NCBI GenBank assembly: GCA_963575745.1
Contig: CAUYUJ010018634.1
Coordinates: forward strand, 77,501 to 141,500
From: Prorocentrum cordatum
Taxonomy: Eukaryota; Sar; Dinophyceae; Prorocentrales; Prorocentraceae
Reading direction: 5' to 3'
DNA length: 64,000 nt
The notes under the pieces are model-generated. The model did no database searches, had not been told where the DNA came from, and saw only the letters and a list, made by a program, of their open reading frames with translations. Within the stretch, counting starts at the first letter, position 1. Every line of letters starts with the position of its first letter. Of the stretch, positions 10,442 through 22,515 are shown piece after piece. The translations under genes were made by a program, and so were the position numbers.

Positions 10442-12294
10442 TCAGTAGAGATTGACAGGCAGGCTGGAAAACGAGGCGACGGACCCACCCACAAGCGCTG
10501 CTGCTACGAGCGGCGCCGCGAGTGCCAATCCCACGATCATCGGGGCGAGTCGCACTGTAAAGCAGAAGCTACAGACATAAAGCGCACCGCAATAGAGTCC
10601 CCTGCGGCGCGCAGCCGCGAAGCCACGCGGACGGCAGGGGAAATTAGCCACGGCTTCAGGCAGAGCTCGGAAATTACAAGCTCACCGTCCGCAAAATAGC
10701 GGAAGCCGCCGAAATCGAAATGCGCCGAATTCGTCGTAACCTCATCCGCCTCGACCCCAGGAAGCAGCCCCAAAAGACCGGCTGCCTCAACCGAGGGAGG
10801 CCCACAAGGTGATGTGGGAGGCGCCGAATCGAAACCGCCATCGGCCTCAATCGCACAGGTGCAGGCGATCGCAACCTGAGGCGCCTCTACCGAAGGAGGC
10901 TCCTCCGCAACACGATCCACATCCCTGCGAACTGACTGGCTGAGGGTCGACATGGCAGCGAGAAAGGCCTCGCCACTCCTTGAAGTACCGTCGTGGCGAG
11001 CCTCGGCAACTGGAGCTCAACCAAACATCCATTACAATCAAGGCGATCCTCAAAAGGAGGCTCAGCCGTGCGAGCATGATGTGTATGATTCCCAAGCAAC
11101 GGGAATGCTCCTATATCTGCAACGCCGACGTTGTGATGAGCATACCCGCCCTCGGTGGATAATGAGATGGGTGCCTCAACCGAAAGAGGCAAGCCCTGAA
11201 ACACTTCCACCACGGGTGTGTCATGGCAGGTCAAGGTCGCAAATGTAGTACCATCCTCGAGATCCTGAGACGATTCAAAAAGGCGAGCCTTATCCGAGGA
11301 AGGCTCAGCCCCAAGAGGGAAAGGTGGACACGCTGAGCGAGCCTCTCCACAAGGCTCAGCCAAAACCGCATGATCCACCAAAACTTCATTATCTTGGCTT
11401 CCGCCAGATGTGGTCTCAGCCACGCCATCGGGAGAACTTTCCAAAGAAAGGCCTTCGTTATTCTTTTTGGCCCGTCGCCTACGCCGCGAGCGATCTCCGA
11501 AAAAGTACTCCTGCACCGTCATCTCCTCCGCCTCGGCGGCGTGCGCACCAGCCTGGCAGGCGTCGGCGGGGGCGGCACGTTCGCCATCCGCGGCCTTGCC
11601 TTCGGAAGTGGCGGAGGCGGCGTCGGCAGGCGCTGTGTAGCCACACCCAGGGCCGACACTGCAGCAGGAGGGGGCTGAGGCCACTCCTTCAGCCCCATCT
11701 TGGCTACCTCCGACCTGGCGTCCTTTTTCTTCTTGTTCTTCTTCTTGCGTTTCCGTGGGTCGTTCCACCTTGGCCTTGGGTTTTGGGCTTCGCCGGAGGA
11801 ACAGGCGGCGGCGCAAGTACTGCCCGCACCTTCGTCGTAGCCGTTGGCGGCGGCGGGGGCTGCACTGGGCCTGGCTGCAGATGTACGGGTTGAGCCAAGG
11901 AGGAGAGCGGCTGGGCCTGAGGGGGGCGCGCCGAATCCGAAGCAGCCTCCAGACGTTTCCACCTCCGCAGGCGCTTCACTGGCAACACCTCCTCTGGCTG
12001 CCCCTCCTGCACCTGATGCAGCAAAGTGCGACTGTAGCTGTGGAGCTCCTTGTCCACCACATCGAAAGGACTCCATATGCCTGGCGGATGCGGCGTCGGC
12101 AGCTCCCCAGGCAAGTCCTCCACCCCCTCCTCCGCCGTCGAGGATGACGAACTCGATCCCGTCGACGGGGAAACCGAGGGCATGAGCGAAGTCATTGATA
12201 CGTGCACCAAGCGAGGAGCCCAACACATGCTCCGGCACGTAGAAGCGCATGAACTGGTAACCGCAGCCTTTACCTCCCACTTGCGCGGCGCCAT
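10442..12294 (-). pseudogene. Frameshifted retrogene headed by a spliced-leader relic; unknown protein
   Basis: The first ATG after the leader relic is at 12294 (MAPRKWE). Protein-like sequence then moves between frames: FMRFYVPEHVLGSSLGARIN (about 12250..12160), a second frame with IWSPFDVVDKELHSYSRTLL (about 12120..11760), a third with MTVQEYFFGDRSRRRRR and acidic-basic stretches (about 11760..10950), a fourth with SVEAPQVAIACTCAIEADGG (10953..10537) and lastly a hydrophobic stretch LAPMIVGLALAAPLVAAALV (10651..10442) that could be a membrane segment. The first shift sits in a GGA-rich run. Motifs such as EPPSVEAP and EAPISLSTEG look like diverged internal repeats. I recognise no family. 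The exact leader directly upstream and the lack of an obvious promoter suggest a reinserted mRNA copy. Alternatives are introns, or indel errors in the assembly. Confidence 0.55.
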
Positions 12295-12355
12295 GGCAGC
12301 ACCGCGCCTCAAGGCGCAACGGACGTTAAGCGGGAGGCGGACGCAGGAAAACGGC

Positions 12356-12376
12356 CTTGAGCCAAAATGGCTACGG
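12356..12376 (-). other. Exact relict of the dinoflagellate spliced leader
   Basis: Read on the minus strand, all 21 bases match the dinoflagellate spliced leader after its variable first base (begins CCGTAGCC, ends TTTTGGCTCAAG). The leader is known to be added in trans to dinoflagellate mRNAs. The bases after it (GCCGTTTTCC) are not a GT splice donor, so this is not an SL RNA gene. It lies 62 bases before the ATG of the broken gene at 12294, as expected of a reverse-transcribed mature mRNA. Confidence 0.9.
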
Positions 12377-12377
12377 A

Positions 12378-12480
12378 GGGGGAGGAAGGGGAGGAGGAGG
12401 AGGAGGAGGAGGAGGAGGAGGAGGAGGAGGAGGAGGAGGAGGAGCAGACGAGGAGGAGGAGGAGGAGGAGGAGGAGGAGA
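12378..12480. repeat. (GAG)n microsatellite
   Basis: About 100 bp of GGA/GAG units starting just upstream of the leader relic (minus-strand sense). Shorter GGA runs follow at 12513..12545. Confidence 0.9.
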
Positions 12481-12545
12481 TTTCCAGGAATTCCGCCATC
12501 GTATAATGATAACCAGGAGGAGGAGGAGCAGGAGGAGGAGGATGA

Positions 12546-13220
12546 GGAATTCCGCCATCACATAATGATAACCAGGCTTAAAGCTCAGCACTTGGGGAAC
12601 AGGCCGCGTCCAATCCTGTCGAAATATTCGCGCCTGGCCTTCGAAACGGGCACTCTGCACGGCTCCGCTAGCCCTCTGAGCTGGGCCTGACCGAAGAAGC
12701 CGCACGTGCCGCAGTACCACAATTGAAAGTCTTTATGATAAATCTGAGCGTGCGTGGGATGGGTCCACCCCCCAGCCATGTGTAAACGCCGTCCCGTCGG
12801 ATCACGGGCTAATTGACTGTTCACATGCTGGAGTTGGAAGCGCTCACTTTTTAATCATCCCGACAACGCCGCCTGGGTCGCAGAGCCTTTACGCACACTA
12901 CACGCCCTACCGTGTTCGGTCAGGGTGTGGGCGGACGCGAAGCGTGCCACAGCAATAGGAGGGGGGGGAGGCGGAGGTGGAGGCCCCGAGCGGACGGCCC
13001 CAGCCTCCCCCGACAACCGAGAGGGTCGAGTGGAATCCAGACCGACTCTTATGTGCAATGGACAAGTCCCGGTGACGACTGGCCTGGGAAACTCGCCCGC
13101 AGAGGGCGGCCCGACTTAAGAATAGCGCCCGGATCGAAGCACACATCGCCGGAGGTATGGTGCGGCCGCTGGCCGTCTCCAAAGGGCAGCTCCGCTCTCG
13201 CGCGGCCCACGAATGCGAGC
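12546..13220. other. Unassigned stretch
   Basis: A repeated phrase GAATTCCGCCATC and ATAATGATAACCAGG occurs at about 12488..12516 and 12546..12576. No supported gene. Confidence 0.4.
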
Positions 13221-13307
13221 ACGACGACGACGTCGATGATGATGATGCTGCTTCTGCTGATAATGACGACGATGATGATGATGACGATGACGTTGACGAC
13301 GATGACG

Positions 13308-13339
<32 letters not shown>

Positions 13340-13405
13340 GATGACGATGATGATGATGATGATGATGATGAAGATGACAATGACGATGACGATGACGATG
13401 ACGAT

Positions 13406-13446
<41 letters not shown>

Positions 13447-13453
13447 TGATGAC

Positions 13454-13507
<54 letters not shown>
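13221..13507. repeat. (GAT/GAC)n array
   Basis: Near-pure GAT and GACGAT units give poly-Asp, poly-Met and poly-His frames that are artefacts. It is followed by GC-rich sequence with a (GGA)n run at 13688..13743 and a short ACT run at 13760..13780. Confidence 0.95.
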
Positions 13508-13954
13508 CCACGATTCCCTGGAAGGGAAGCGCGGCCAACCTCCAGGCCACACGCACTGCCAGAGCGGGCAGTGGCCGCGGAGGCCCAGCGCGAGCCCGCC
13601 CATCGGCTCCCGGCTCCCCTGCCCTCCGGCGGCGGCGAGCGAGACTGCGGCTCCTCGGCCTCGGCGCGTCTCTCTCGCGCCAGCGGCCTGGGAGGAGGAG
13701 GAGGAGGAGGAGGAGGAGGAGGAGGAGGAGGAGGAGGAGGAGGACGAATAAGCATAATAATACTACTACTACTACTACTGCTAATAATAGCGCCAGCGGC
13801 CTGGGGCCGCCCTTCGTGAGGCGGAGGCCCCCTCGCAGCGGCCTCGGGGCCTCGGCCTGGTGGCCCGAAGCACCGGGTCGCACGGCTTCACGACGCGCGC
13901 GCCCCCGGCGAAGCAGCCGCAGGCGGCGCAGTGCACGATAGTGGTGACGATGTT
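13508..13954. other. GC-rich spacer between trinucleotide arrays
   Basis: The phrase GCGCCAGCGGCCTGG occurs at 13677..13691 and 13790..13804, flanking the GGA and ACT runs. No gene. Confidence 0.45.
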
Positions 13955-14159
13955 GCTGATGGTGATGGCGACGGTGACGGCGATGGCGATGATGCTGGTG
14001 CTGGTGCTGATGCTGATGAAGATGAAGATGAAGATGAAGATGATGATGATGATGAAGATGGAGATGATGATGATGATGAAGATGAAGATGAAGATGATGA
14101 TGATGATGATGATGAGGATGATGATGATGATGATGATGATGAGGATGAAGATGATGAAT

Positions 14160-14222
<63 letters not shown>

Positions 14223-14557
14223 CTGATGATGGCGGTGATGATAGTGGTAAGGGTGATAATCATACTGGCAATTTCAATGACACAAGCAAAAACGATGACG
14301 ATGAGGATGCTGCTGCTATTACTGATGATGATGCTGCTGCTGATGATGATGATGACGATGGTGATGATGATGACGATGATGATGATGATGATGGTGCTGC
14401 TGATGATGATGATGGTAATGATAATCATGGTGTTGATGGCGTTGATGACAATGGTTACAGTGATGATGACAATAACGACGACGATGACGATGATGACGAC
14501 GATGTGATAATGATGCTACTGATGGTGATGACGATGACGACGACGATGACCATGACC

Positions 14558-14618
<61 letters not shown>

Positions 14619-14637
14619 CGATGACGATGACGATGAC

Positions 14638-14677
<40 letters not shown>

Positions 14678-14713
14678 CTGCTGCTGCTGATGCTGCTGCT
14701 GCTGCTGCTGCTG
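13955..14713. repeat. Long (GAT)n array
   Basis: About 760 bp of GAT with GAA, GGT and GCT variants, ending in (GCT)n at 14679..14713. No gene. Confidence 0.95.
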
Positions 14714-15055
14714 AGGAGGAGTGTTGTGTGATGCATGCCTTCGGCAAGGAGGACGAGGCTTCCCGATCGCGCACCGCGAGCCGCCGCGAGCCACTCCGCG
14801 CCCTCGCTGCGGCCCCCGCGCCCCTGGGCGCCTCGGCTGCCGGGCGGCCCGCCCGCGCCGCGCGCCGGGCCCCCCGCGGCGTGCGCGGCCTGCCGCGCCG
14901 GGTGCTCCTTCGGCGCCATCGACGGGCGCGGGCGCGGCGCCCTCGTGGCCTCCGCGGCGTGCGCGCGGGCGCCGCCGCCGCCGCTGCCGCCGCCGCCGCG
15001 GCCGACGTCGTGGGCGCGAGGCAGATCGGCTGGCGCCCCCTGAGAGGCACCGACC
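14714..15055. other. Very GC-rich spacer
   Basis: GC-rich sequence that is open in most frames on both strands, giving Arg/Pro/Ala-rich translations. It has no recognisable domain and is not supported as coding. Confidence 0.45.
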
Positions 15056-15149
15056 CTCCTCCTCCTCCTCCTCCTCCTCCTCCTCCTCCTCCTCTCCTCC
15101 CTCCTCCTCCTCCTCCTCCTCTCCTCCTCCTCCTCCTCCTCCTCCTCCC
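15056..15149. repeat. (CTC)n microsatellite
   Basis: CCT units with two small interruptions. A (CGG)n run follows at 15348..15390 and a poly-G stretch near 15398..15420. Confidence 0.9.
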
Positions 15150-15365
15150 CCCAGGAGGCCCGCAGGAGCCCACCGGGAGGCCCCCAAGACGCACCAGGGG
15201 GGCACCAAGAGCCCCCCCGGGAGACACGACAAGCGACTCCGGGTGGCATCCAATAGGCCTCTAGTTCACTGGGGCTCCCCGAGGCGTCCAGATCGTGCCA
15301 AACTCCCCCGAGAAAGGCAGTTCCTTTAGGCGGCGGGGAGCCACGTCGACGGCGGCGGCGGGGGG

Positions 15366-15396
<31 letters not shown>

Positions 15397-15424
15397 GGGG
15401 GCGGGGGGGAGAAGGGGGGGACGG

Positions 15425-16690
15425 GCGGACATACATCTCCGAAACCTGGGCGGTGCGTGGATGACAGCGGCAAGGCGCGCGAATGCATCTCCCGCGGCCA
15501 CGATAGCCAACAGAAAGCACGGCCCGAGCTTTGGGAAACCGCTGGGGAGCGAGGGGTCAGCAACCAACGATGGAAAGCCACACAAAAGCCGTGCACTTCA
15601 AAGCTGCGTAAGAACCAGCGATGTTGAATCGTCAGACGTGCTGGTAGAGCGATGATCTTGTTTCGATTGAAACTTCCTTGCTTCTTCTGGCCCTGACTCT
15701 TGCAAAACATCCAACCGCCAAACAATTACATGTGGGTGCCATTTTTGATAACTGCGGCTCTCACCTTGACGCCACGCACAGCCTTCCCCAAAGCGTTCAA
15801 TTGCCACACGGATGCAGGGCGATGTGGTTTCTAATTTACCGCCTTCGCGCCGCGCGCAATCGTCGCAAAAAGGTAACCAGCTACGCGGATGGCGGTCGGC
15901 TGATACTAGAAACAATGATCTCGCGCTAGCGCCACACACTATTCTCAACAATTTTCAGCACCAGCACGAATGGGGGCGGCGTGTTTTCAAAATGTGGCCC
16001 TCGCGCTAACATGTACCCAGACGGACGACGGCTGGTGTGCAAAACGAGGCTCTCACTGGACATACTCTTAAACATGCCAGATACCACAATGATAAAAGAG
16101 AGCTCAATGTATAGCAGGGCTCCCGCTCGAGACGCCCTCGAACTTTGCGGCCAAGAGGGTTTAAACATGTGCAACAACTACATGGATGGAGGGCCGTCCT
16201 TGTTCAAAACGGTGATCTCGCACTTCCATCTACCTACGGCGTTGACACAGCCAGTCAACCAATGAACTTCCGAACAAAGCGCTGTGCAAAACGGGGGTTC
16301 GCAAACTGCCTGCACGTCGACACGTGACGACTCTCGGGCTGGGCGAAAGGGGGGGATAGCAAAGGGGGGGTTTGAGAATCAGCTCACGTAGCTGATGTTC
16401 CCGGTGCCTCCCGGCGCCGGAGGCGGCTATGTATCGAGGAATGTGCCCCTCGGTGGGGCCGATACCAGCTGCATGAAGCAAATTTCGTAACCCCCCCCTT
16501 TCCCAATCCCCCCCTTTCGTCAGGCCCAAAACTCTGTGACAACACCCCACCGTTGCTGTACGCATCCATGGTAGAACCGCGTCCTTGTGAAGGACTCGCC
16601 GTGAACATGATCGACCCACGAACCCCGAAAGGAATCTAGACATCTAAAGCATGGCAACGTTTCAAAGACACCTGATTGGGCGACGGGCAA
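15425..16690. repeat. Weak degenerate tandem repeat, no gene
   Basis: Between about 15670 and 16320 phrases such as GTGCAAAACG, GATCTCGCGC and TGGATGGAGGG-like words recur at roughly 100-120 bp, suggesting a heavily diverged tandem repeat. The flanks (15425..15660, 16330..16690) show nothing recognisable. Confidence 0.35.
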
Positions 16691-16694
16691 ACGC

Positions 16695-17440
16695 AATGCT
16701 GAGTTTATCGATCTTGATGTACCCTGCCGAAGGCTGTGCTGTGCTGCGCCGTGCTGAATTGCGATGTGCCATGCCGCGATTGTGCTCTATAACGTTGTGG
16801 ATCGAGTCCTCCTTTGCATCCGAGTCCTGACCGAACTGATCTGGATCTTAAGCTCGAGCTGCCTCAGCACATAGTAGCTGCCCCAGAGCTAATTCACAAG
16901 GGAACATGCCAGGAGGACGTGCCGCGGAACGTTCCAAGGGACGCGCCAGGCGACGTGCCAAAGGACGTGCCACGTAGACGCACCGCGGGACGTGCCGAGG
17001 GGACGCGCTACGGAACGTGCCAATGGACGTGCCACGGGACGTGCCAAGGGACGCGCCGCGCGACGTGCCAGGGGGACTCGCCACGGAACGTGCCAAGGAA
17101 CGTGCCAAATTGCAATGCTGAGTGTATCGATCTTAATGTACCCTGCCGAAGTCTGTTGTGCTGCGCCGTGCTGAATTGCGATGTGCCATGCCGCGATTGT
17201 GCTCTATAGCGTTGTGGATCGAGTCCTCCTTTGCATCCGAGTCCTGACCGAACTGATCTGGATCTTAATCTCGAGCTGCCTGAACACATAGTAGCTGCCC
17301 AGAGCTAATTGACAGGGGACATGCCAGGAGGACGCGCCGCGGAACGTCTCAAGGGACGCGCCAGGCGACGTGCCAAGGGACGTGCCACGAGGACGCACCG
17401 CGGGACGTGCCAAGGGGGCGCGCTACGGAAAGTGCTGGGG
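16695..17440. repeat. Tandem duplication of about 410 bp with GACGTGCCA sub-repeats
   Basis: The block beginning TGCTGAGTTTATCGATCTTG (16697) recurs at 17117. Both copies hold TGTGCTGCGCCGTGCTGAAT, GTTGTGGATCGAGTCCTCCT and GCTGCCTCAGCACATAGTAG-like sequence, and end in arrays of GGACGTGCCA words. No coding signal. Confidence 0.8.
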
Positions 17441-17990
17441 ACAAGCGTTTCGCTCGAGACATCCTGTCAACATCCTCATGCTAGACATCCGCCTGAGCGA
17501 CCTGGACACGTGAAAACAAGCGTTTCGCTAGACATCCGCCTGGGCGACCTGTACACGTGAAAGCAAACGTCTCGCTCGAGACATACTCAACACATCTTCA
17601 TCATCCACCTGGGCGACCTGGACACGTGAAAACAAGCGTATCTCTCGAGACATTCTTCACACATCCTCATGCTAGGCATCCGCCTGGGCAACCTGGACAC
17701 GTGCAAACTAGCATCTCGATCGAGACTTCGTCAACACATCCTCATGCTAGACATCCGCCTGGGCGACGAAGACGCGTGCAACCAAGCGTCTCGCTCGAGA
17801 CATCCTCAACACATCCTGGCGCTAGACCTCTGCCTGAGCAATCTGGAGGCGTGAAACCAAGCGTCTCGCTCAAGAAATCCTCAAGACCTGGGCACGTGAA
17901 AACAAGCATTTCACTTCAGAGATCCTCTGAATTCTGGCCCCCAGGAGAGGACAACCTATAACACAAAACAAGCGTTTCGCTCGAGGCATC
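17440..17990. repeat. Tandem repeat based on AAGCGTTTCGCTCGAGACAT
   Basis: About nine diverged units of roughly 60-75 bp, each with a CGTTTCGCTCGAGACATCCT-like core and often CTAGACATCCGCCTGGGCGA. The core is also the first part of repeat R2. Confidence 0.8.
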
Positions 17991-17994
17991 CTCA

Positions 17995-18168
17995 ACAAAA
18001 TCTGAAAAACAAGCGTTTCGCTAGGGACATCCTCAAATTTTAATTCGCCGGCCCACCTCGACCTCGATATTTATCGCAAAACAAAAAATCGCCGGCCCAC
18101 CTCAAGTCAAACCCGGAGGTAAACCAACTAGAGAACCCTGGGCCTAAGCCCTTTCCGGGAAAAAATCA
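17995..18168. repeat. Dispersed repeat R2, copy 2
   Basis: Diverged copy of 3215..3395 in the same orientation, sharing CGCCGGCCCACCTC, CCTCGATATTTATC and GAGAACCCTGGGCC. Confidence 0.75.
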
Positions 18169-18540
18169 AGCCGCTCAACATTGAATCAGGAAATCGGGTC
18201 GAATCAGACTGTGCATCGGTTCGGGCTGCATCGGCAAAGAATCGAGATCAAATCGAAATCGACCGCGCCAAAATGCGCACCGACACCATACAAACATCGG
18301 ACCGCATCGGAACTTCTGACCCGGGTCAATCCAGACAGGGGTCAGTCAGGCCTTGCAAGATCCTGCGCCCAAACCCGGGTCAGTGCGCCCCTGGCCCTGC
18401 AAGATCCTGCAAAATGCGGTGCTGTGACTGACCCCCGCTTGCACTGACCCCCGTCTCTTGAGCCCCGATCAGAATCGAACCGGATCAGGCCGGCCGAAAT
18501 CGATTTCGGATCGAATCGATCCGATCGCCTGAAGGCGTTG

Positions 18541-18665
18541 AAAATAGATTGGGCTCCGTCCGCCCCCTGAGGATGACGGAGCATGTGACATCACTCCATC
18601 ATTGAAGCAGGAAGGCGCTTACGTAAAAGAGATTGGCATCTAGGAATCCACAGAAATCCCACCAG
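18541..18665. repeat. Dispersed repeat R3, copy 1
   Basis: Shares TCCGCCCCCTGAGGATGACGG-like, CAGGAAGGCGC, AGATTGG-ATCT and CCACAGAAAT-like words with 22385..22515 in the same orientation. No gene between here and 19790, which is GC-rich with pyrimidine tracts (TTCTTC at 19383..19410, CTC at 19620..19640). Confidence 0.6.
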
Positions 18666-19899
18666 CCCTTTAGGGCGTGAGTGGTTTAGCGAGCCCCCTC
18701 TGTCCTCAACCCCCCAACCCCCTTCTTCCCCTTCGGGGAGGGGTTTACCCCTCCCCCTCCCCCCTCCCCCTGGGCCTGGAGAGGGACTCCGGCGGGTCGT
18801 CAGAGGGGTCTTTTTCGACTCCTGGGAGGGCCAAAAAACGACGACCCTCACGAGGATTCTGCCCCCGACGGGGGGACGCACTTAAATCCCCCCCCTCTTC
18901 TGTGAAGCCAAGATCTACCTTCAATCACCGATGGGCATCGGATCGAACCGATCCGATCGCCGGAAGAGTTCCGGACGCGGTGCTGCGGCCCGTGCGTGGG
19001 CCCCAGGATGCGACGGAGGCGGCCCCGGCGGCGCTCCACCCGCCAGGCGCCCTGGCCAGGGGCGCCCCCCGATGTCGACGGGCTCCAGCGCGCTTGTTCC
19101 CTGCTAGGCACTTGATCGGGCTTGGCGTTCCTGGCTTTTGCTTGCGCGCTTCCTCAAACCATGGGGATGGGCCGTCGGCGCTTTTCGAGACTGCGCCCTC
19201 GCCCGAAAAATATACACGTGGGACGATCGACATTCAAAGAGATCCCTCCCGCAATGAAGCGGAATACTGTTGCGACCTTTGAGCGCCTGGGACGGAAAGT
19301 AGTATCGCAACATCGTTGATACATCCTGGGTCTACTCTTTCCTCCTCCTCCCTCCTCCCTCCTCATGGCTCCTCCCTCCCTTGCTTCTTCTTCTTCTTCT
19401 TCTTTTCCTCCCTCAGGTCTCCCTTCTGCCTCTGCCCCTCCTGATCAGGACTCCGAAACGAGCCCCGCCGTGGCGGAAGAGGACACCTCGGGAACGCCGA
19501 AGAAGGGCCCAGCTCACGGACAGCAGCCTCCCCCCAGTCGCTTCCCCTCTTTCTGCTTCTCACGGAAGCCCAAACACACTCAATAAGGCCCCAGCACCTC
19601 TATCCATTTCCTCCTCCTTCCCCTCCTCCTCCTCCTCCCAGCCGCCGTCTAGGACTCGAGGCAAACGAGTTCGGCTGGCAAGAGAATCACGTTTCCCCTC
19701 AGGCTTACGCGCCTTGTCGGGTGCTGGTGTCTCGGTCTGGAGGGCTCCCACGCTCTTGCTCTCTCTGCTTGCATTGGCACGAGGCGGATAATTAAATATG
19801 CGCATCGCGGCCTACAGCCCCATGTGGGTTAGTTTCGGAGGCCCCCTGGGGTTGGGACATAGTGCTGATTCCAGGGCCAAACATGAGGGACTTGCGATG

Positions 19900-21105
19900 G
19901 AACCACTTACGCAAGGGAGGATGGGCAAGCATTGGGGGTTGCGCAGCGGATGGGGGAAACATAAGTTGGTCAACAACAGCTGTGGTGTGTCGGTCATTGT
20001 CAACAATGGAATGCCACAAACATGCCTTACGGACGTGTACGTACCTCCTCACTTACAGCGTAGGCGTGTACTAGGAGCCCGGGTGCAGGAACAATATTCC
20101 GACTTCAGAATATGGTGTACCTGACCAACACACACGACAGGAGACACGAGGAGAGTGCGAATGAGATCGTGGCTTGGCTAGGCAGTGCAACAGATAGATC
20201 AGGAGTACGTGCGACGCTGGCAGGAGGCGACAACAATTCGGGCTTTGGACTGGCGCGTGCGTCACATATAATGATCGAACGTGGACGCAGCTTACCTGTA
20301 GTAGAGAAGATATAATGTGCATGTATTCAAACATTTATGTGAGCGGAACGACCTAATCCTGTGTACGACCGGCCACGACGTGGGAGCAACATTCTTCGGA
20401 CAGAGGAGAAGGCGTAGCAGGATTGATCACATAGCCATGCCTGCGCATGCGCGTGGGTTGGCACACATGTGTCGTGCGCTGCCATGGGCTGCCAATCAAC
20501 TCTTAGCCTTCCGAACTGGAGAACGCCGCGACCGCCTGCCTGTCGGAGTCAAGCTTATCATTCATACCCAATACGGCGAACGCCCCAACCTCCTGCGCAG
20601 GGAAAAACTAGACAGTGATGCCTTGATGAGATGCCTTCAGGAAAGGGGTGACGCGACCCCAGTTCCTACAACGGTTGGACGAAACATTGACCCCACTTTG
20701 CAACAAACACTGCGGGACAAACACTGCGGGACAACAACGCCAGATTTGTACTGGACCCACTTTGGCAACTGTGCCCGAACAGCTCCCCGCACCACTTTCT
20801 TAGCCAACCGACACGAGAGCGAAGAACTCTACAACGTAGCACGAGCGCACATGATGCGGCTACGACAACGGAGAGAAAAACGTAAACCGATTGTGGAATG
20901 TACTAGCAACACACACACACCTGCTACAGGTACTGGACAACCTGAAGGAAGCCGCCAGCGCAGGACTAAAAAACACCCCGAAACGAATTTCACCAACAAC
21001 GCAAAACTGAGATCGTCCAGAAGATATAAGGGGCATTCGAATCCAGGACGCATCGCTTTAGTGGAACATCAACGTCACGACCGTGAAACGGAACAACGCT
21101 TCTAG
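19900..21105 (+). pseudogene. Decayed LINE endonuclease (APE-type) fragments
   Basis: Three overlapping plus-strand frames together read like an apurinic/apyrimidinic-type endonuclease of a non-LTR retrotransposon, the enzyme that nicks the insertion site. The first (to 20124) has SCGVSVIVNN and LTDVYVPPHL. The second (20112..20315) has TLAGGDNNSGFG, resembling the GGDFN motif with Phe changed to Asn. The third (20317..21105) has DLILCTTG and RRSRIDHIA at about 20407..20436, matching the family's S-R-I-D signature. Frameshifts separate them and no proper ATG starts the third. The reverse transcriptase pieces at 23260..24387 are probably the same or a related element. Confidence 0.55.
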
Positions 21106-22384
21106 GATTCACAGAGGCCGATTCCTTGGAAACGCATCAGGGCACGAACTGGGCCACGAACTTGCCTTGGCGCCTCGGGCAACTTCGTGTGATTCGTTAT
21201 TTGCGGCACGGCGGGATCAACACCCCTGGCATCCCGCCCAGAGGCGCGGGCCATTGACCACGTTCACTTCTCATCATTGCCGCACGCGCATGAGTAGTCG
21301 CCACTGCGACCCGCAGCGTTGAGCGCCGCTGTGCCCTATCAGCGTCGCAGCCGCGGCAAACGCAGCCCGGCTCGAACGCGGCAGCCGACAAGCATGGGCG
21401 GCCAAGAGAGCGACGCAGGGGCGCGAAATTGCCCGCGCATGAGCTGCCCGCGCGAAGTGGCCCCAGAGCTGCCACCCAGAATGGACGCACGGAAACGCCT
21501 CCCAATTGATTCCCCTGACTCGTTTGCGAGCGCCGGGCCGCGCATGCGAGCGCCCGAAAAAGCTAGAAACCGCCTGTGACATTGGCACAATGATTTCGTG
21601 CAGAAAATTTCGCGCGGCATTTCGCGGCGAATTTCGTGGAGCTCGCGCAAAGCAGAATTACTCTCGCACGGCATTTCGTGTCTAATGTTGTGCCTCATGT
21701 TGTGTTCGTGCGAAAATAATTCCGTGTTCGTGCGAGAGTACTTTCGCGTTCGTGCAACCGCAATTTCGTGCTCGCGGAGAAATGAAATCGCATTCGGGCA
21801 GCACTCGCTTTGCCTTTGCACGGCAATTGAGCTGCTATTTGCCAAGAGCTGTAACAGACATCTCACGCTACGCGCAGACGTGCCAACGCACGACGGCCAA
21901 ACAGCTCGGGATCAATAGAAAACAACTCGCGGCCATCCGATCCCTCCGCACGCGGCAGCGCCACCTGCGCAGTCAAAGTAACGCCCTTTCCGTTCGGAAA
22001 GGATTTCGTGCACGCCCCCTTTTCGTTACCAAGGCTTGGACACCTATGATATTATGAAGACTCAAATTCTTGGTCACGGCGCACGTGGATTAAGGAACTA
22101 GGGCGACCAGCTTGTGAAGGCGGTGTGTCTTCTTGTGTGGCACTCGACGGGGGCCTATCACGACGGGATTACAGCGACTCATGTGCCGACGCTGACCTAC
22201 TCCCACTTGATGCGGACCTCGTGGACACGGCACGCTCCAACCGCTACCAAATGCCGTGCTCTTGCAAACGAACTGAAAACCGTAATTCGCACCTGGCCTG
22301 AATAGGGCTTGCCAATCGAAGCGGTACCCATCGGTCGGAAGAAACACATAGAAACATGAAGTAGGAAGGAATTGAACATATATT
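21106..22384. other. Unassigned stretch with a TTTCGTGC-rich patch
   Basis: Between 21590 and 21790 words such as ATTTCGTG, TTCGTGCGA and TTCGCG recur every 15-30 bases, a degenerate short tandem repeat. The rest shows no clear gene. It may contain spacer or unrecognised LINE sequence. Confidence 0.4.
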
Positions 22385-22515
22385 GGCTGTCCGCCCGCCC
22401 CCTAAGGAAGACGGAAAGGGTGAAGCTACTCGAGCATTGAGTTAGGAAGGCGCCTAAAGCAGATTGGGATCTGGGGGTCCAGAAATACCCACTTCTCCGA
22501 TGACTGGGGCTTTCC
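22385..22515. repeat. Dispersed repeat R3, copy 2
   Basis: Homologue of 18541..18665 in the same orientation. The sequence from 22516 to 23106 is GC-rich and unassigned. Confidence 0.6.

Noticed and set aside
12356-12376. Spliced-leader RNA gene
   Set aside because: No GT splice donor or Sm-type sequence follows the leader, which is instead followed by a UTR-like stretch and an ATG.
13157-14731. Long poly-Asp, poly-Met and poly-His open frames
   Set aside because: They are translations of (GAT)n arrays in three frames and two strands; no sequence complexity.
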